This document shows, one piece after another, positions 47,756-57,958 of a DNA stretch of 64,000 nt (position 1 is the first letter of the stretch; each line of letters opens with the position of its first letter). Location: positions 62,001 through 126,000 of the forward strand of contig NZ_ATVR01000002.1 in assembly GCF_000420825.1 (NCBI RefSeq). Reading direction: 5' to 3'. The notes beneath the pieces were generated by a model that saw only the letters and a program-made list of their open reading frames with translations, was not told the origin of the DNA and did no database searches. This DNA comes from Butyrivibrio sp. AE2015 (GTDB lineage: Bacteria; Bacillota; Clostridia; Lachnospirales; Lachnospiraceae). Position numbers and translations under genes: made by a program.

Positions 47756-50700
47756 TTATGCAAGTTCCTTAAAGGCCTCAAGAACGGCATGTTCATGGTC
47801 TATTCCCTGTTCCTCAAACTTTCCAATTGCTGTTATCATCTTTTGGTAGTCGTTTGGAACTATCTTTTTGAAATCAGGAATATATGCTTCAAAGTTATCC
47901 AGTATTTCTTTTGCAAACTCAGACTTTGTTTCTTTTTCATAGTCCTCAAGAATGCTCTTAAGCTCTGCTATGTCATACTTCTCTGTCAGTTCATGAAGTG
48001 AAGCCATGTCTTTGTTCATACGAAGATATAGAGTGTGCTCTTTGTCCAGCACGTAAGCAATTCCGCCGCTCATACCTGCGGCAAAGTTCTTACCGGTCAT
48101 TCCAAGGATCACTGCCCGGCCGCCTGTCATATATTCAAGTCCATGGTCGCCGCAGCCTTCCGCTACTGCCACTGCACCTGAATTTCTTACACAGAATCTC
48201 TCACCGGCAACACCGCATACATAAGCCTTTCCTGCTGTTGCACCATAAAGAGCCACGTTTCCGACGATGATATTCTCATGGGCTTTGTAGGTCGCTTTCT
48301 CAGAAGGTCTTACGATGACTTTTCCTCCCGACAGGCCTTTTCCGAATCCGTCGTTGGCATCACCGTAGAGCTTTAAGGTCACGCCCTTTGGAACAAACGC
48401 GCCAAAAGACTGTCCGCCACCGCCAAAAGCTTCAACATAAACTGCATCATCACTTAAGGTATTGCCAAAGTCTCTTGTAACCCTGCTGCCAAGAAGTGTT
48501 CCAAAACTTCTGTCAGTACTTGATACTTCCACTTTCATTTTTATCTGTGATGCATTCTTTGACTTTTCAAGGCTGTTCTTGTTCTTCTCATACTCAGGAA
48601 TAAGGACTCTTGAATCCAAAGTTTTATCAAGTTCAAAGTTATAAACATCCTTGGGATCAAAATGGTTGTCTTTTCTCTCAGCGAAGGCCCTATCAAGTAT
48701 CCTGCTAAGGTCTGCTGCCTCTTTTCTCCTCTTGATGTCAGGGTCTTTGCCATCGTAGCTTCTGACTTTCAGGCAATCTGTGCGTCCTACCATTTCTTCT
48801 ATAGTCCTAAAGCCAAGGACGCTCATGATCTCACGGAGCTGCCTTGCAACAAAGAGCATAAAGTTCATGACATGCTCAGGCTTTCCCTTAAATCTTTTTC
48901 TGAGTTCTTTGTTCTGAGTGGCAATTCCCACAGGACATGTGTCCTTTGAGCAGACTCTCATCATCATGCAGCCCATGCATACAAGTGGCGCTGTAGCAAA
49001 GCCAAATTCCTCTGCACCAAGAAGTGCTGCGATTGCAACATCTCTTCCTGTCATGAGCTTTCCGTCGGTCTCAAGCACAACTCTGCTTCGCAGACCATTG
49101 GCCAAAAGAGACTGATGTGCTTCGCTTACTCCAAGCTCCCAGGGAAGTCCTGCATGGTGAACAGAAGATGAAGGAGCTGCGCCTGTTCCGCCATCATAAC
49201 CGGATACCAGAATTACCTGTGCTCCTGCCTTGGCAACGCCGGAAGCTATAGTTCCAACACCTGCTTCGGATACAAGTTTTACAGAAATTCTTGCCTTATC
49301 GTTGGCATTTTTAAGGTCATAGATAAGCTGGGCCAGATCCTCAATTTAGTAAATGTCATGGTGAGGAGGCGGGGAAATAAGCGCCACTCCCGGTGTTGAA
49401 AATCTGGTGCTTGCAACCCACGGATACACTTTTTTACCGGGAAGATGTCCACCTTCTCCCGGCTTTGCGCCCTGAGCCATTTTTATCTGGATTTCTTTTG
49501 CACTCAAAAGATACTGGCTGGTAACGCCAAATCTTCCGGAAGCCACCTGTTTAACAGCGCTGTTTCGCTCAGTTCCAAAGCGCTCCACATCTTCACCGCC
49601 TTCACCGGTGTTGGATTTACCACCAAGTCTGTTCATGGCTGTAGCAAGAGTCTCGTGAGCTTCCTTGGAAAGTGAGCCGTAGGACATGGCTCCTGTCTGG
49701 AATCTTTTTACGATCTGCTCTTCGCTCTCAACTTCATCAAGTGGCACTGGCTCTTTAGCCGGAACAAATGAAAGAAGGGCCCTTAAAGTATGAGGTCTGT
49801 CCTCATCATCAACCATCTGTGTGTATTCCTTAAAGCGCTCGTAATCTCCCTCTCTTACTGCTCTCTGGAGTGTTACGATCGTCTTTGGACTATACATGTG
49901 GTCTTCTTTGTCTTCTCCACTTCTAAGGGAGTGGAAGCCTATGGAATCAAGTGTCGTGTCGCTTGGAAGGCCCAGCGGATCGAAGGCTTTATTGTGCCTT
50001 GATTCTACGTCCTCGCCAATTTCTGCGATTCCAATACCGCCAACACGGCTCGTTGTTCCGGTAAAATACTTATCAACAAACTCTTTTGACAGTCCTATAG
50101 CCTCAAATATTCTTGCAGACTGATATGACTGGAGTGTTGAGATTCCCATCTTTGCAGCGATCTTCACAACGCCGCCAAGAAGTGCTTTATTATAATCTGC
50201 AATTGCAGTGTGGTAGTCTTTATCAAGTATTCCAATATCAATGAGCTCAGCTATGCACTCCTGGGCAAGATAAGGATGGATAGCTCTCGCACCAAAGCCA
50301 AGTAGAGTTGCGATCTGATGAACATCCCTTGGTTCACCGCTCTCAAGTATGAGAGACACTGCTGTGCGCTGCTTGGTCCTTACAAGGTGCTGCTCCACTG
50401 ATGAAACTGCAAGGAGTGATGGAATCGGCATATGGTTTTCATCTACACCTCTGTCTGAGAGAATGATGATGTTAACGCCATCTGCCACCGCTCTGTCCAC
50501 TGATACATCAAGCTGCTCAAGAGCTCTTTCCATTGGTGTGTTCTTATAGTACAAAAGAGATATCTTTTTCACCTTAAATCCAGGCTGATCAAGGGCCTCG
50601 ATCTTCATGAGATCAACACCTGTCAGGATTGGATTATTGACTTCAAGGACTCTGCAGTTATCACTTTTTTCTTTTAACAGATTTCCATCAGAACCAATGT

Positions 50701-52285
50701 AAACCGTAGTATCTGTGACCACTTTTTCTCTAAGTGAATCGATAGGCGGATTGGTTACCTGGGCAAAGAGTTGCTTAAAATAGCAAAAAAGCGGCTGGTG
50801 GTGCTGGGAAAGCATAGCCAGCGGGATATCTGTTCCCATTGAAACCGTTGGCTCTATGCCATTCATGGCCATCGGCATGATCTGATTTTTTACATCTTCA
50901 TAGGAATAGCCAAAGACTTTGTACAGCTTATCTCTCATCACCTGGGAGTGGGTCGGGATCTTTCTGTTGGGAATCGATAGTTTACCCAGATGAAGCAGGT
51001 GGCGGTCAAGCCACTCGCCGTAGGGTTTTGCCTTTGAGTATTTATCTTTGCACTCTTCATCTGAGATGATGCGCCCGGCCTTGGTATCGACGAGAAGCAT
51101 ATGCCCGGGGGACAGGCGTGATTTTTTCACAATGCTCTCTTCAGGGATGTCGAGCACTCCCACTTCTGATGAGAGGATAAGCCTATTGTCATTTGTCACA
51201 TAGTATCTGGATGGACGCAGTCCATTTCTGTCAAGGGTTGCACCGAACACCTCCCCATCGGTGAAAAGAACTGCTGCAGGGCCATCCCATGGTTCCATCA
51301 TTGTTGCATAGTAATGGTAAAAATCTTTTCTGTCCTGAGCCATGAAATCGTTGTGCTTCCAGGGTTCAGGAATTGTGAGCATCATCGCAAGGGGAAGGTC
51401 CATACCGTTCATGTACAAAAATTCAAGGGTATTATCAAGCATGGCGGAATCTGATCCTGAGGAAGCGATAACAGGATATACTTTTCCAAGCTCTTCGCCA
51501 AACATATCTGAAGACATGGTCTCCTCACGGGCCAGCATTCTGTCGCTGTTACCTCTGATAGTATTGATCTCACCATTATGTGCAATCATCCTGTATGGAT
51601 GGGCACGCTGCCAGGAAGGAGTTGTATTAGTAGAGAAGCGGCTGTGAACCATAGCAATCGCAGTAACATATTCCGGCGATAAAAGATCTTCGTAGAAATT
51701 ACGCAATTGGCCTACCAAAAACATTCCTTTATACACAATGGTTCTGGATGAAAAAGAGCAAATATAGGTGTCCTCAGAGGATTTCTCATACTCTCTTCTA
51801 AGGCAATAGAGCTTTCTGTCAAAGGGAATTCCAGCTTCTACATCCGAGGGTCTTTCGATGAAGCACTGCTCAATATATGGCATGCAGCTTATTGCAACTT
51901 CTCCAAGGATTTCAGGATGAACAGGTACTTCTCTCCATCCGATGACCTTAAGATTTTCCTTCTGGGCAATAACTTCAAGCATGCGCTTTGCAAACATGCG
52001 CTTCATGGAGTCCTGTGGAAAAAAGAACATTCCTATTCCATAATCTCCGGCATTTTTAAGTGTTATTCCCTGCTTCTTTGCTTCTTTTGAAAAGAACTTG
52101 TGAGAAATCTGAAGAAGTATTCCAACGCCATCGCCTACTTTACCTGTGGCGTCTTTTCCGGCTCTATGTTCAAGTTTTTCGACGATAGAAAGGGCATCGT
52201 CCAAAACTTTATTATCCGGTTTTCCATCTATATTGATAACTGCTCCGATGCCGCAGGCATCTCTTTCATTCATCCATGGTTCCAT
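47756..52285 (-). pseudogene. gltB: Glutamate synthase large subunit interrupted by an in-frame TAA
   Basis: The frame would encode 1509 residues, the normal gltB length, but codon 980 is TAA (49346-49348). The residues before it (SPPPHHDIY) and after it (IEDLAQLIYDL) continue the conserved family sequence in the same frame, where serine is normal. TCA to TAA is a single-base change. Upstream lies the amidotransferase domain with nucleophile Cys11 (ERDACGIGAV) and the central domain. Downstream lie the rest of the FMN barrel, the 3Fe-4S cysteines (CMGCMMMRVCSKDTC) and the GXGXG C-terminal domain. A truncated product would lack the synthase centre. A true mutation, a sequencing error and stop readthrough all remain possible. 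Confidence 0.9.
49346..52285 (-). CDS. Translatable N-terminal part of GltB (979 residues)
   Basis: This is the portion that can be made from the intact start (ATG at 52285, GGAAG upstream) to the premature TAA. It contains the class II glutamine amidotransferase domain, the central domain and only the first part of the FMN-binding barrel, ending HHDIY. It could hydrolyse glutamine but could not form glutamate. Confidence 0.7.
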   Translation of the reverse strand: MEPWMNERDACGIGAVINIDGKPDNKVLDDALSIVEKLEHRAGKDATGKVGDGVGILLQISHKFFSKEAKKQGITLKNAGDYGIGMFFFPQDSMKRMFAKRMLEVIAQKENLKVIGWREVPVHPEILGEVAISCMPYIEQCFIERPSDVEAGIPFDRKLYCLRREYEKSSEDTYICSFSSRTIVYKGMFLVGQLRNFYEDLLSPEYVTAIAMVHSRFSTNTTPSWQRAHPYRMIAHNGEINTIRGNSDRMLAREETMSSDMFGEELGKVYPVIASSGSDSAMLDNTLEFLYMNGMDLPLAMMLTIPEPWKHNDFMAQDRKDFYHYYATMMEPWDGPAAVLFTDGEVFGATLDRNGLRPSRYYVTNDNRLILSSEVGVLDIPEESIVKKSRLSPGHMLLVDTKAGRIISDEECKDKYSKAKPYGEWLDRHLLHLGKLSIPNRKIPTHSQVMRDKLYKVFGYSYEDVKNQIMPMAMNGIEPTVSMGTDIPLAMLSQHHQPLFCYFKQLFAQVTNPPIDSLREKVVTDTTVYIGSDGNLLKEKSDNCRVLEVNNPILTGVDLMKIEALDQPGFKVKKISLLYYKNTPMERALEQLDVSVDRAVADGVNIIILSDRGVDENHMPIPSLLAVSSVEQHLVRTKQRTAVSLILESGEPRDVHQIATLLGFGARAIHPYLAQECIAELIDIGILDKDYHTAIADYNKALLGGVVKIAAKMGISTLQSYQSARIFEAIGLSKEFVDKYFTGTTSRVGGIGIAEIGEDVESRHNKAFDPLGLPSDTTLDSIGFHSLRSGEDKEDHMYSPKTIVTLQRAVREGDYERFKEYTQMVDDEDRPHTLRALLSFVPAKEPVPLDEVESEEQIVKRFQTGAMSYGSLSKEAHETLATAMNRLGGKSNTGEGGEDVERFGTERNSAVKQVASGRFGVTSQYLLSAKEIQIKMAQGAKPGEGGHLPGKKVYPWVASTRFSTPGVALISPPPHHDIY

Positions 52286-52313
52286 GTGGGCTTCCTTCCT
52301 TTGTTGATCAAAT

Positions 52314-54422
52314 TTACCTTAATGAGAAAAGCATCTGGCCGTATGTCGGGTAGCTGAGGTACTTGTCAGGGATAAGGGCTTCAGCCTGATCTGCATATTT
52401 TCTGAGTTCATCCATATCTGTAAGGACTGTGCTCTGATAGAATGCTGCTATTTCAAGAGCATCTGTTTTTCCCTCAGCTGTTACAGTATCTTCTGCCAGT
52501 TTCTCAAGTGCCTTGCTCATCTCCAGGCTTGCTTCATCAAGCTTCTTTAAAAGAGAAATTTCAAGAGTTGCAGCCTTGTCTCCAAGAAGGCTCTTTTTCT
52601 GCATAGCCTCTTTGCTGAGGTCTTTTTCGTAAGCAACAATGCCTTCTGTAAGGTCTTTTCTTACCATCTCCTGCATGGTGAGAGACTCGATGTGGACTGA
52701 CTTTGAGTAATTCTCAAGAAGGATCTCGTATCTTGAATGGATCTCTTCTTTTGTGAAGATGCCGTGCTTTGTGAAAAGCTCAATTGACTCATCTGAAATC
52801 CAGTATGGCATTGCATCAGGAAGTGATTTAAGGTTTGGAAGACCTCTCTTTGCTGCTTCCTCTACCCATTCATCTGTATATCCGTTTCCGTTGAAAAGAA
52901 CTCTCTTGTGAGCTACAAGTGTCTCTTTAAGAACTTCTGCTATCTTTGTCTTAAGTTCCTCGCCCTTGAAAGGAGCAAGCTTTTCATAAAGCTTTGCAAC
53001 TTCTTCTGCAACTGCTGTGTTGAGGACGATGTTGGCATTTGCTACTGAAACTGAAGAACCGGGCATACGGAACTCGAACTTGTTTCCTGTGAAAGCAAAT
53101 GGTGATGTTCTGTTTCTGTCTGTGTTGTCTTTTGTAAAGTGTGGAAGGACTGTTGCACCCATTGCCATCTGAACCTTGCCTGCGCTCTGGTATGCACTTC
53201 CTTCTTCTACTGCCTTAAGTACTTCTGCCAGCTCATCACCAACGAAGATTGAGATGATTGCTGGTGGTGCCTCATTTCCACCAAGTCTGTGATCGTTTCC
53301 TGCAGATGCAACAGAAAGTCTGAGGATTGGTGCATACTCATCAACAGCTGCAATTACAGCCATAAGGAATACAAGGAAAGGAGTGTTCTCTCCAGGATTT
53401 TTGCCCGGATCAAGAAGGTTGATTCCAGTATCTGTGCAAACAGACCAGTTGTTGTGCTTACCTGAACCATTGATTCCTTCAAATGGCTTCTCATGCAAAA
53501 GACAAGCGTAATTGTGCTTGTCAGCAACTTTTTTCATAACTTCCATTGTGAGCTGGTTGTGGTCAACAGCGATGTTTGCTGTCTCAAATACAGGTGCAAG
53601 CTCATGCTGTGAAGGAGCAACTTCGTTGTGCTTGGTCTTTGCAGGGATTCCAAGTTTCCAAAGTTCTTCATCAAGGTCGTGCATGTATGCTGATACTTTT
53701 GGCTTGATAACGCCAAAGTAGTGATCTTCCATCTCCTGACCCTTTGTAGCAGGAGCACCGATAAGAGTTCTTCCTGTGAAAAGAAGGTCTTTTCTCTTTT
53801 TGTAATAATCTTTATCAATAAGGAAATATTCCTGTTCTGAACCGATTGTTGTATTTACTCTGTTTACATCCTCATAGCCTAAGAGATGAAGGAGTTTTAC
53901 TGCCTCACCCGACAGAGCTTCCATTGATCTTAAAAGAGGTGTCTTTTTATCAAGAGCTTCACCGCCGTAGGAGCAGAATGCTGTAGGAATGTAAAGTGAT
54001 CCGTCTTTGATAAATGCAGGTGATGATGGATCCCATGCTGTATAACCTCTTGCCTCAAATGTTGCACGAAGTCCTCCTGATGGGAAGCTTGATGCATCAG
54101 GTTCGCCCTTTACAAGCTCTTTTCCTGAAAATTCCATAATGACTCTTCCGTCATCTGTAGGTGAAATAAAACTGTCATGCTTCTCTGCTGTGAGACCTGT
54201 CATAGGCTGGAACCAGTGTGTAAAATGAGTTGCTCCGTTTTCAACAGCCCATTCCTTCATGGTTGCAGCTACGCAGTTAGCAACCTCAAGCTCTAAGTGT
54301 GTTCCTTTCTCAATTGTCTTATGAACTGCCTTATAAATGTCTTTTGGAAGACGCTCTCTCATTACTTTGTCGTTAAATACAAGGCTTCCAAATTCTTCTG
54401 TTAATTTGCTTGCTTCTATCAT
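52314..54422 (-). CDS. glnN: Glutamine synthetase type III
   Basis: At 702 residues it matches type III glutamine synthetase rather than the 450-residue type I enzyme. Signatures include HFTHWFQPMTGLTAEKHDSF, NEVAPSQHELAPVFE and HEKPFEGINGSGKHNNWS, which form the metal and ammonia sites. It converts glutamate and ammonia to glutamine. GGAGGAG lies before the ATG. It is third in the nitrogen operon, between asnB and gltB. Confidence 0.97.
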   Translation of the reverse strand: MIEASKLTEEFGSLVFNDKVMRERLPKDIYKAVHKTIEKGTHLELEVANCVAATMKEWAVENGATHFTHWFQPMTGLTAEKHDSFISPTDDGRVIMEFSGKELVKGEPDASSFPSGGLRATFEARGYTAWDPSSPAFIKDGSLYIPTAFCSYGGEALDKKTPLLRSMEALSGEAVKLLHLLGYEDVNRVNTTIGSEQEYFLIDKDYYKKRKDLLFTGRTLIGAPATKGQEMEDHYFGVIKPKVSAYMHDLDEELWKLGIPAKTKHNEVAPSQHELAPVFETANIAVDHNQLTMEVMKKVADKHNYACLLHEKPFEGINGSGKHNNWSVCTDTGINLLDPGKNPGENTPFLVFLMAVIAAVDEYAPILRLSVASAGNDHRLGGNEAPPAIISIFVGDELAEVLKAVEEGSAYQSAGKVQMAMGATVLPHFTKDNTDRNRTSPFAFTGNKFEFRMPGSSVSVANANIVLNTAVAEEVAKLYEKLAPFKGEELKTKIAEVLKETLVAHKRVLFNGNGYTDEWVEEAAKRGLPNLKSLPDAMPYWISDESIELFTKHGIFTKEEIHSRYEILLENYSKSVHIESLTMQEMVRKDLTEGIVAYEKDLSKEAMQKKSLLGDKAATLEISLLKKLDEASLEMSKALEKLAEDTVTAEGKTDALEIAAFYQSTVLTDMDELRKYADQAEALIPDKYLSYPTYGQMLFSLR

Positions 54423-54443
54423 CCTTTTCTCCTCCGTTAAAAT

Positions 54444-56027
54444 TTATTTACCTGAAGCTCCATAGTTGGAAAGGACTCTGGCTGATGGATCATTGACATT
54501 ACAGCCCTCCCAACTCTTATTTGGCATCCAGAAATCTATAACCATATCCGACTGTCCCGGATAGTATTTTTCAAATATCTCTCTATAAAGAAGTGATTCC
54601 TTTGTGAAGGGCTTCGCGTGAATGTATTTTTTCCTGAGGCCCTCATACTCCGCGTAGGTGTACTTCTCATCTGCATATTCCATGAGGTCGTCCCTAAGGG
54701 AATGTCCAACAGCATCTGAGAAAGCCGCCTTTTCTCTCATAAGGATTGAATGGGGTATCACTTCGTCCTTTTCAAAGGCCTTTCGCAAAAGAAATTTACC
54801 TATTCCGTAGGTGTTTAATTTCTTTTCAGGGTCAATGCTCATAACATAATCCACAAAATCCAGATCTCCGAAAGGAACTCTTGCTTCGAGTGAATTTACG
54901 CTTATGCATCTGTCTGCTCGCAGGACGTCATACATGTGGATTTCTCTGATTCTTTTGGCTGCTTCTTCCTGAAAAGCTTCCGCACTTGGCGCAAAGTCTG
55001 TGTACTTGTAGCCAAAGAGCTCATCCGATATCTCACCGGTAAGGACCACCTTGATATCAGTGTTTTCATGAATCCACTTGCACAGAAGATACATTCCGAT
55101 TGAAGCTCTTATGGTTGTGATGTCGTAGGTTCCAAGAGCATGTATAACAGGTTCTATGGCCTTAATGACATCTTCTTTTGTAATGATCACTTCATGGTGA
55201 TTGCTGTGGATGTAATCTGCTACTTCTCTGGCATATTTCAGGTCAATGGCATCTATATCCATGCCGATTGCAAATGTCTCAAGTGGCTTATCCGAAAGGC
55301 TCGCCGCCACACCACATACAAGTGATGAATCAAGGCCTCCGGATAAAAGAAATCCCACGGGCGCATCAGCGTCCAGTCGCTTTTTTATTCCATTAAGGAG
55401 TTTGTCGTGGATCTTCTCGGTTACGACTTCGAGACTGTCTGTTGATATTTCTTTTACCTTAGTCAAATCCCTATAGCAGACAAACTCTCCGTCTTCATAG
55501 TAATGCCCTGGTGGGAAAGGCATTATCTTATCTGTAACTCCCACCAGGTTTTTAGGTTCAGATGCAAAAATGATGTATCCTTCGCTGTCATAGCCGTAGT
55601 AAAGCGGTCTGATTCCGATCGGATCTCTGGCTGCTATGAATTTCTTTTTCTCCCCGTCATAGATAACGCATGCGAACTCAGCATCGAGGATACTGAACAT
55701 TTTGGTACCAAGTTTTTCATATAAAGGAAGCAGTATCTCACAATCGCTTTCGCTTTTGAAGCTGTAGCCAAGAGATGTCAGGTACTTTTTCAGATCTTTG
55801 AAGCCATAGAGCTCTCCATTACAGATAACGGTATTTTTTCCATTATTGAATGGCTGCATACCTTCCTCTGAAAGGCCCATGATTGAAAGGCGATTAAAGC
55901 CCATCCATCCGCCTTTTACCTTTTGGATCCTTGTCATGTCAGGTCCACGAGATGCTGTTTTTTCCAGCATTTCTTCAAAGAAATCTTCACTTACCGATTC
56001 TCTTGCGTATGTAAGAATTGCGCACAT
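54444..56027 (-). CDS. asnB: Asparagine synthetase, glutamine-hydrolysing
   Basis: The 527-residue protein starts with Cys2 (MCAIL), the amidotransferase nucleophile. The N-terminal glutaminase domain contains RLSIMG and NGELYG. The C-terminal synthetase domain has the ATP-pyrophosphatase loop LLSGGLDSSLV and GEISDELFGY. It makes asparagine from aspartate and glutamine. AGGAGG lies before the ATG. It is second in the operon, 25 bases after the transporter gene. Confidence 0.96.
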   Translation of the reverse strand: MCAILTYARESVSEDFFEEMLEKTASRGPDMTRIQKVKGGWMGFNRLSIMGLSEEGMQPFNNGKNTVICNGELYGFKDLKKYLTSLGYSFKSESDCEILLPLYEKLGTKMFSILDAEFACVIYDGEKKKFIAARDPIGIRPLYYGYDSEGYIIFASEPKNLVGVTDKIMPFPPGHYYEDGEFVCYRDLTKVKEISTDSLEVVTEKIHDKLLNGIKKRLDADAPVGFLLSGGLDSSLVCGVAASLSDKPLETFAIGMDIDAIDLKYAREVADYIHSNHHEVIITKEDVIKAIEPVIHALGTYDITTIRASIGMYLLCKWIHENTDIKVVLTGEISDELFGYKYTDFAPSAEAFQEEAAKRIREIHMYDVLRADRCISVNSLEARVPFGDLDFVDYVMSIDPEKKLNTYGIGKFLLRKAFEKDEVIPHSILMREKAAFSDAVGHSLRDDLMEYADEKYTYAEYEGLRKKYIHAKPFTKESLLYREIFEKYYPGQSDMVIDFWMPNKSWEGCNVNDPSARVLSNYGASGK

Positions 56028-56052
56028 ACTGTTTCCTCCTGGGTGGTTTAAA

Positions 56053-57822
56053 TTATTCTACGTCAGCCAAAGCAGCGGCACCTTCTTCTCCGGTGCGGAT
56101 CTTGACTACATTGTCGAGACTGTAAACGAAGATCTTGCCATCTCCAATGTGGCCTGTATAAAGAGTTTTCTTAGCTGCTTCTATAACGTCTTCAACCGGA
56201 ATCTTGCTCACAACAACTTCCAGTTTAATTTTAGGAAGGAGTGTGGCATCCATTTCGACGCCACGATACATGTCGCCGGAACCCTTCTGGACGCCACAAC
56301 CCATGACTTGAGTAACAGTCATTCCGGTTACGCCAAGGTCGTTCATAGCGCGTCTAAGCTTGTCGTAACGGGATAACTTTGCGATAATAACAACTTTGTG
56401 AATTCCTGATTCTGTATGTACAGGTGCTGTAACAACAGGAACTGAAGCTTTCTTCTGGAACTCTGAAGCCGCTTCGTAGTCGCTTACACCAAGATCTGTA
56501 TTTTCATTTACTGCCATGTTCAATGTGTTTGAAACATCCATGATTGCAAATCCTGAATATGCTGATGCAAGTCCATGCTCAGTAGAATCAAGTCCAAGGA
56601 TCTCCTCTTCTTCTGAAACACGAAGTCCAAGAACTGCCTTGATGGCAAGGAATGTGATGCTGATTGCTACTGCTGTCCAGGCTGCTGTAGCAAACATTCC
56701 AACAAACTGGATTCCCAGGAGTTTAAATCCGCCGCCATAGAAAAGGCCGACCATTTCGTTTCCTGCGGCATCAGCTATTGAATAGCCGGGTGCTGAATTT
56801 GTAGCAAAAAGACCTACTGCAAGTGTTCCCCAGATACCATTGAGGCAATGTACTGCAACAGCTCCTACAGGATCATCAATGTGGAGCTTGTAATCAAGCA
56901 GCCATACACCGAAGCAAACAAGAAGTCCTGCTACGATACCAATCACGATTGCACCAAAAGCATCTGTTACATCACATGGAGCTGTAATAGCTACAAGTCC
57001 TGCAAGTGAAGCATTGAGACACATTGAAACATCAGGCTTGCCATATTTAAGCCATGTAAAGATCATGCATGTTACTGTTGCAAGTGCAGGAGCAATTGTT
57101 GTTGTAACAAATACGCTGCCGAGCTGATCAACTGATGTACAAGCTGCTCCGTTAAATCCGTACCAGCCAAGCCAGAGAATGAATACACCAAGGGCTGCTG
57201 CTACAAGATTGTGACCAGGGAAAGCATTTACCTTTGTAACTTTTCCTGATTTATCTCTTTCGAACTTACCAATACGTGGTCCAAGGAAGGCTGCTCCGAT
57301 AAGAGCTGAAATACCACCAACCATGTGAATGCAGTTAGAACCTGCAAAATCGTGGAAACCAATCTGTGAAAGCCAGCCGCCGCCCCATGTCCAATGTGCT
57401 TCAATTGGATAAATGATTGCTGAGATAACTGCCGAGTACACACAATAGGAAATGAATTTTGTTCTCTCAGCCATTGATCCTGAAACGATTGTTGCTGTAG
57501 TAGCACAGAAAACAAGGTTAAATACGAAGTTTGACCAGTCAAAACCGGCATAATTTGTAAAAATATCAAATCCCGGTTTTCCGATTATTCCGGCTAAATC
57601 CTCCCCAAGAAATAATCCGAAACCGATAAGAATAAATACTACTGTTCCAATACAGAAATCCATAAGGTTTTTCATTATGATATTTCCTGTATTTTTGGCT
57701 CTTGTAAAACCCGCCTCACACATTGCAAATCCGGCTTGCATCCAGAAAACCAATGCTGCACCTATAAGAAACCAAACACCAAAAACACTGCTGTCTATTG
57801 CGCTTAAGATTTCCTCGCTCAT
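56053..57822 (-). CDS. Ammonium transporter fused to a C-terminal PII regulatory domain
   Basis: The 589-residue protein has an Amt domain (about 1-420, eleven helices, with HMVGGISALIGAAFLGPR and the conserved ammonium-path region). A linker of about 50 residues leads to a full PII domain from about 475 to the end. PII features are GMTVTQVMGCGVQKG before the T-loop and TGHIGDGKIFV as the B-loop. The residue matching uridylylated Tyr51 of GlnB is methionine (RGVEMD). The fusion makes gating by ATP/ADP and 2-oxoglutarate intramolecular, which is an inference. GGAGAGAGGAG precedes the ATG at 57822, and the longer frame to 57936 runs through the leader hairpin and is rejected. Confidence 0.93.
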   Translation of the reverse strand: MSEEILSAIDSSVFGVWFLIGAALVFWMQAGFAMCEAGFTRAKNTGNIIMKNLMDFCIGTVVFILIGFGLFLGEDLAGIIGKPGFDIFTNYAGFDWSNFVFNLVFCATTATIVSGSMAERTKFISYCVYSAVISAIIYPIEAHWTWGGGWLSQIGFHDFAGSNCIHMVGGISALIGAAFLGPRIGKFERDKSGKVTKVNAFPGHNLVAAALGVFILWLGWYGFNGAACTSVDQLGSVFVTTTIAPALATVTCMIFTWLKYGKPDVSMCLNASLAGLVAITAPCDVTDAFGAIVIGIVAGLLVCFGVWLLDYKLHIDDPVGAVAVHCLNGIWGTLAVGLFATNSAPGYSIADAAGNEMVGLFYGGGFKLLGIQFVGMFATAAWTAVAISITFLAIKAVLGLRVSEEEEILGLDSTEHGLASAYSGFAIMDVSNTLNMAVNENTDLGVSDYEAASEFQKKASVPVVTAPVHTESGIHKVVIIAKLSRYDKLRRAMNDLGVTGMTVTQVMGCGVQKGSGDMYRGVEMDATLLPKIKLEVVVSKIPVEDVIEAAKKTLYTGHIGDGKIFVYSLDNVVKIRTGEEGAAALADVE

Positions 57823-57881
57823 ACTTTTTCTCCTCTCTCCCGGGAAAATCATAAGATTCAAACCTTTACAGATTTCCCAGT

Positions 57882-57939
57882 AAAAAAAGCGATGCAACGG
57901 CACACTACGTTTTTGTAGTATGATGCCCCATTGCATCGC
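57882..57939 (-). promoter_or_regulatory. Attenuator in the amt leader: terminator overlapping ANTAR-like hairpins
   Basis: On the minus strand a long stem (57889-57939, outer arms GCGATGCAA and TTGCATCGC) is followed by T7 (57882-57888), upstream of the start codon. Within its 5' arm lies an alternative hairpin, GATGC-AATGGG-GCATC (57922-57937). Its six-base loop has A at position 1 and G at position 4, the known ANTAR target pattern. A second hairpin, ACTAC-AAAAAC-GTAGT (57904-57919), follows two bases later. Its loop has the A but not the G. Confidence 0.6.
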
Positions 57940-57958
57940 TTAGTCTTTATGATGTAAT

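Noticed and set aside
47756-49105. Separate 449-codon gene downstream of gltB
   Set aside because: It begins at an internal TTG in conserved gltB sequence and is in the same frame. It is the C-terminal part of the interrupted gene.
57823-57936. N-terminal extension of the ammonium transporter
   Set aside because: It would translate through the attenuator hairpin. The ATG at 57822 has a strong ribosome site and the family's normal start.
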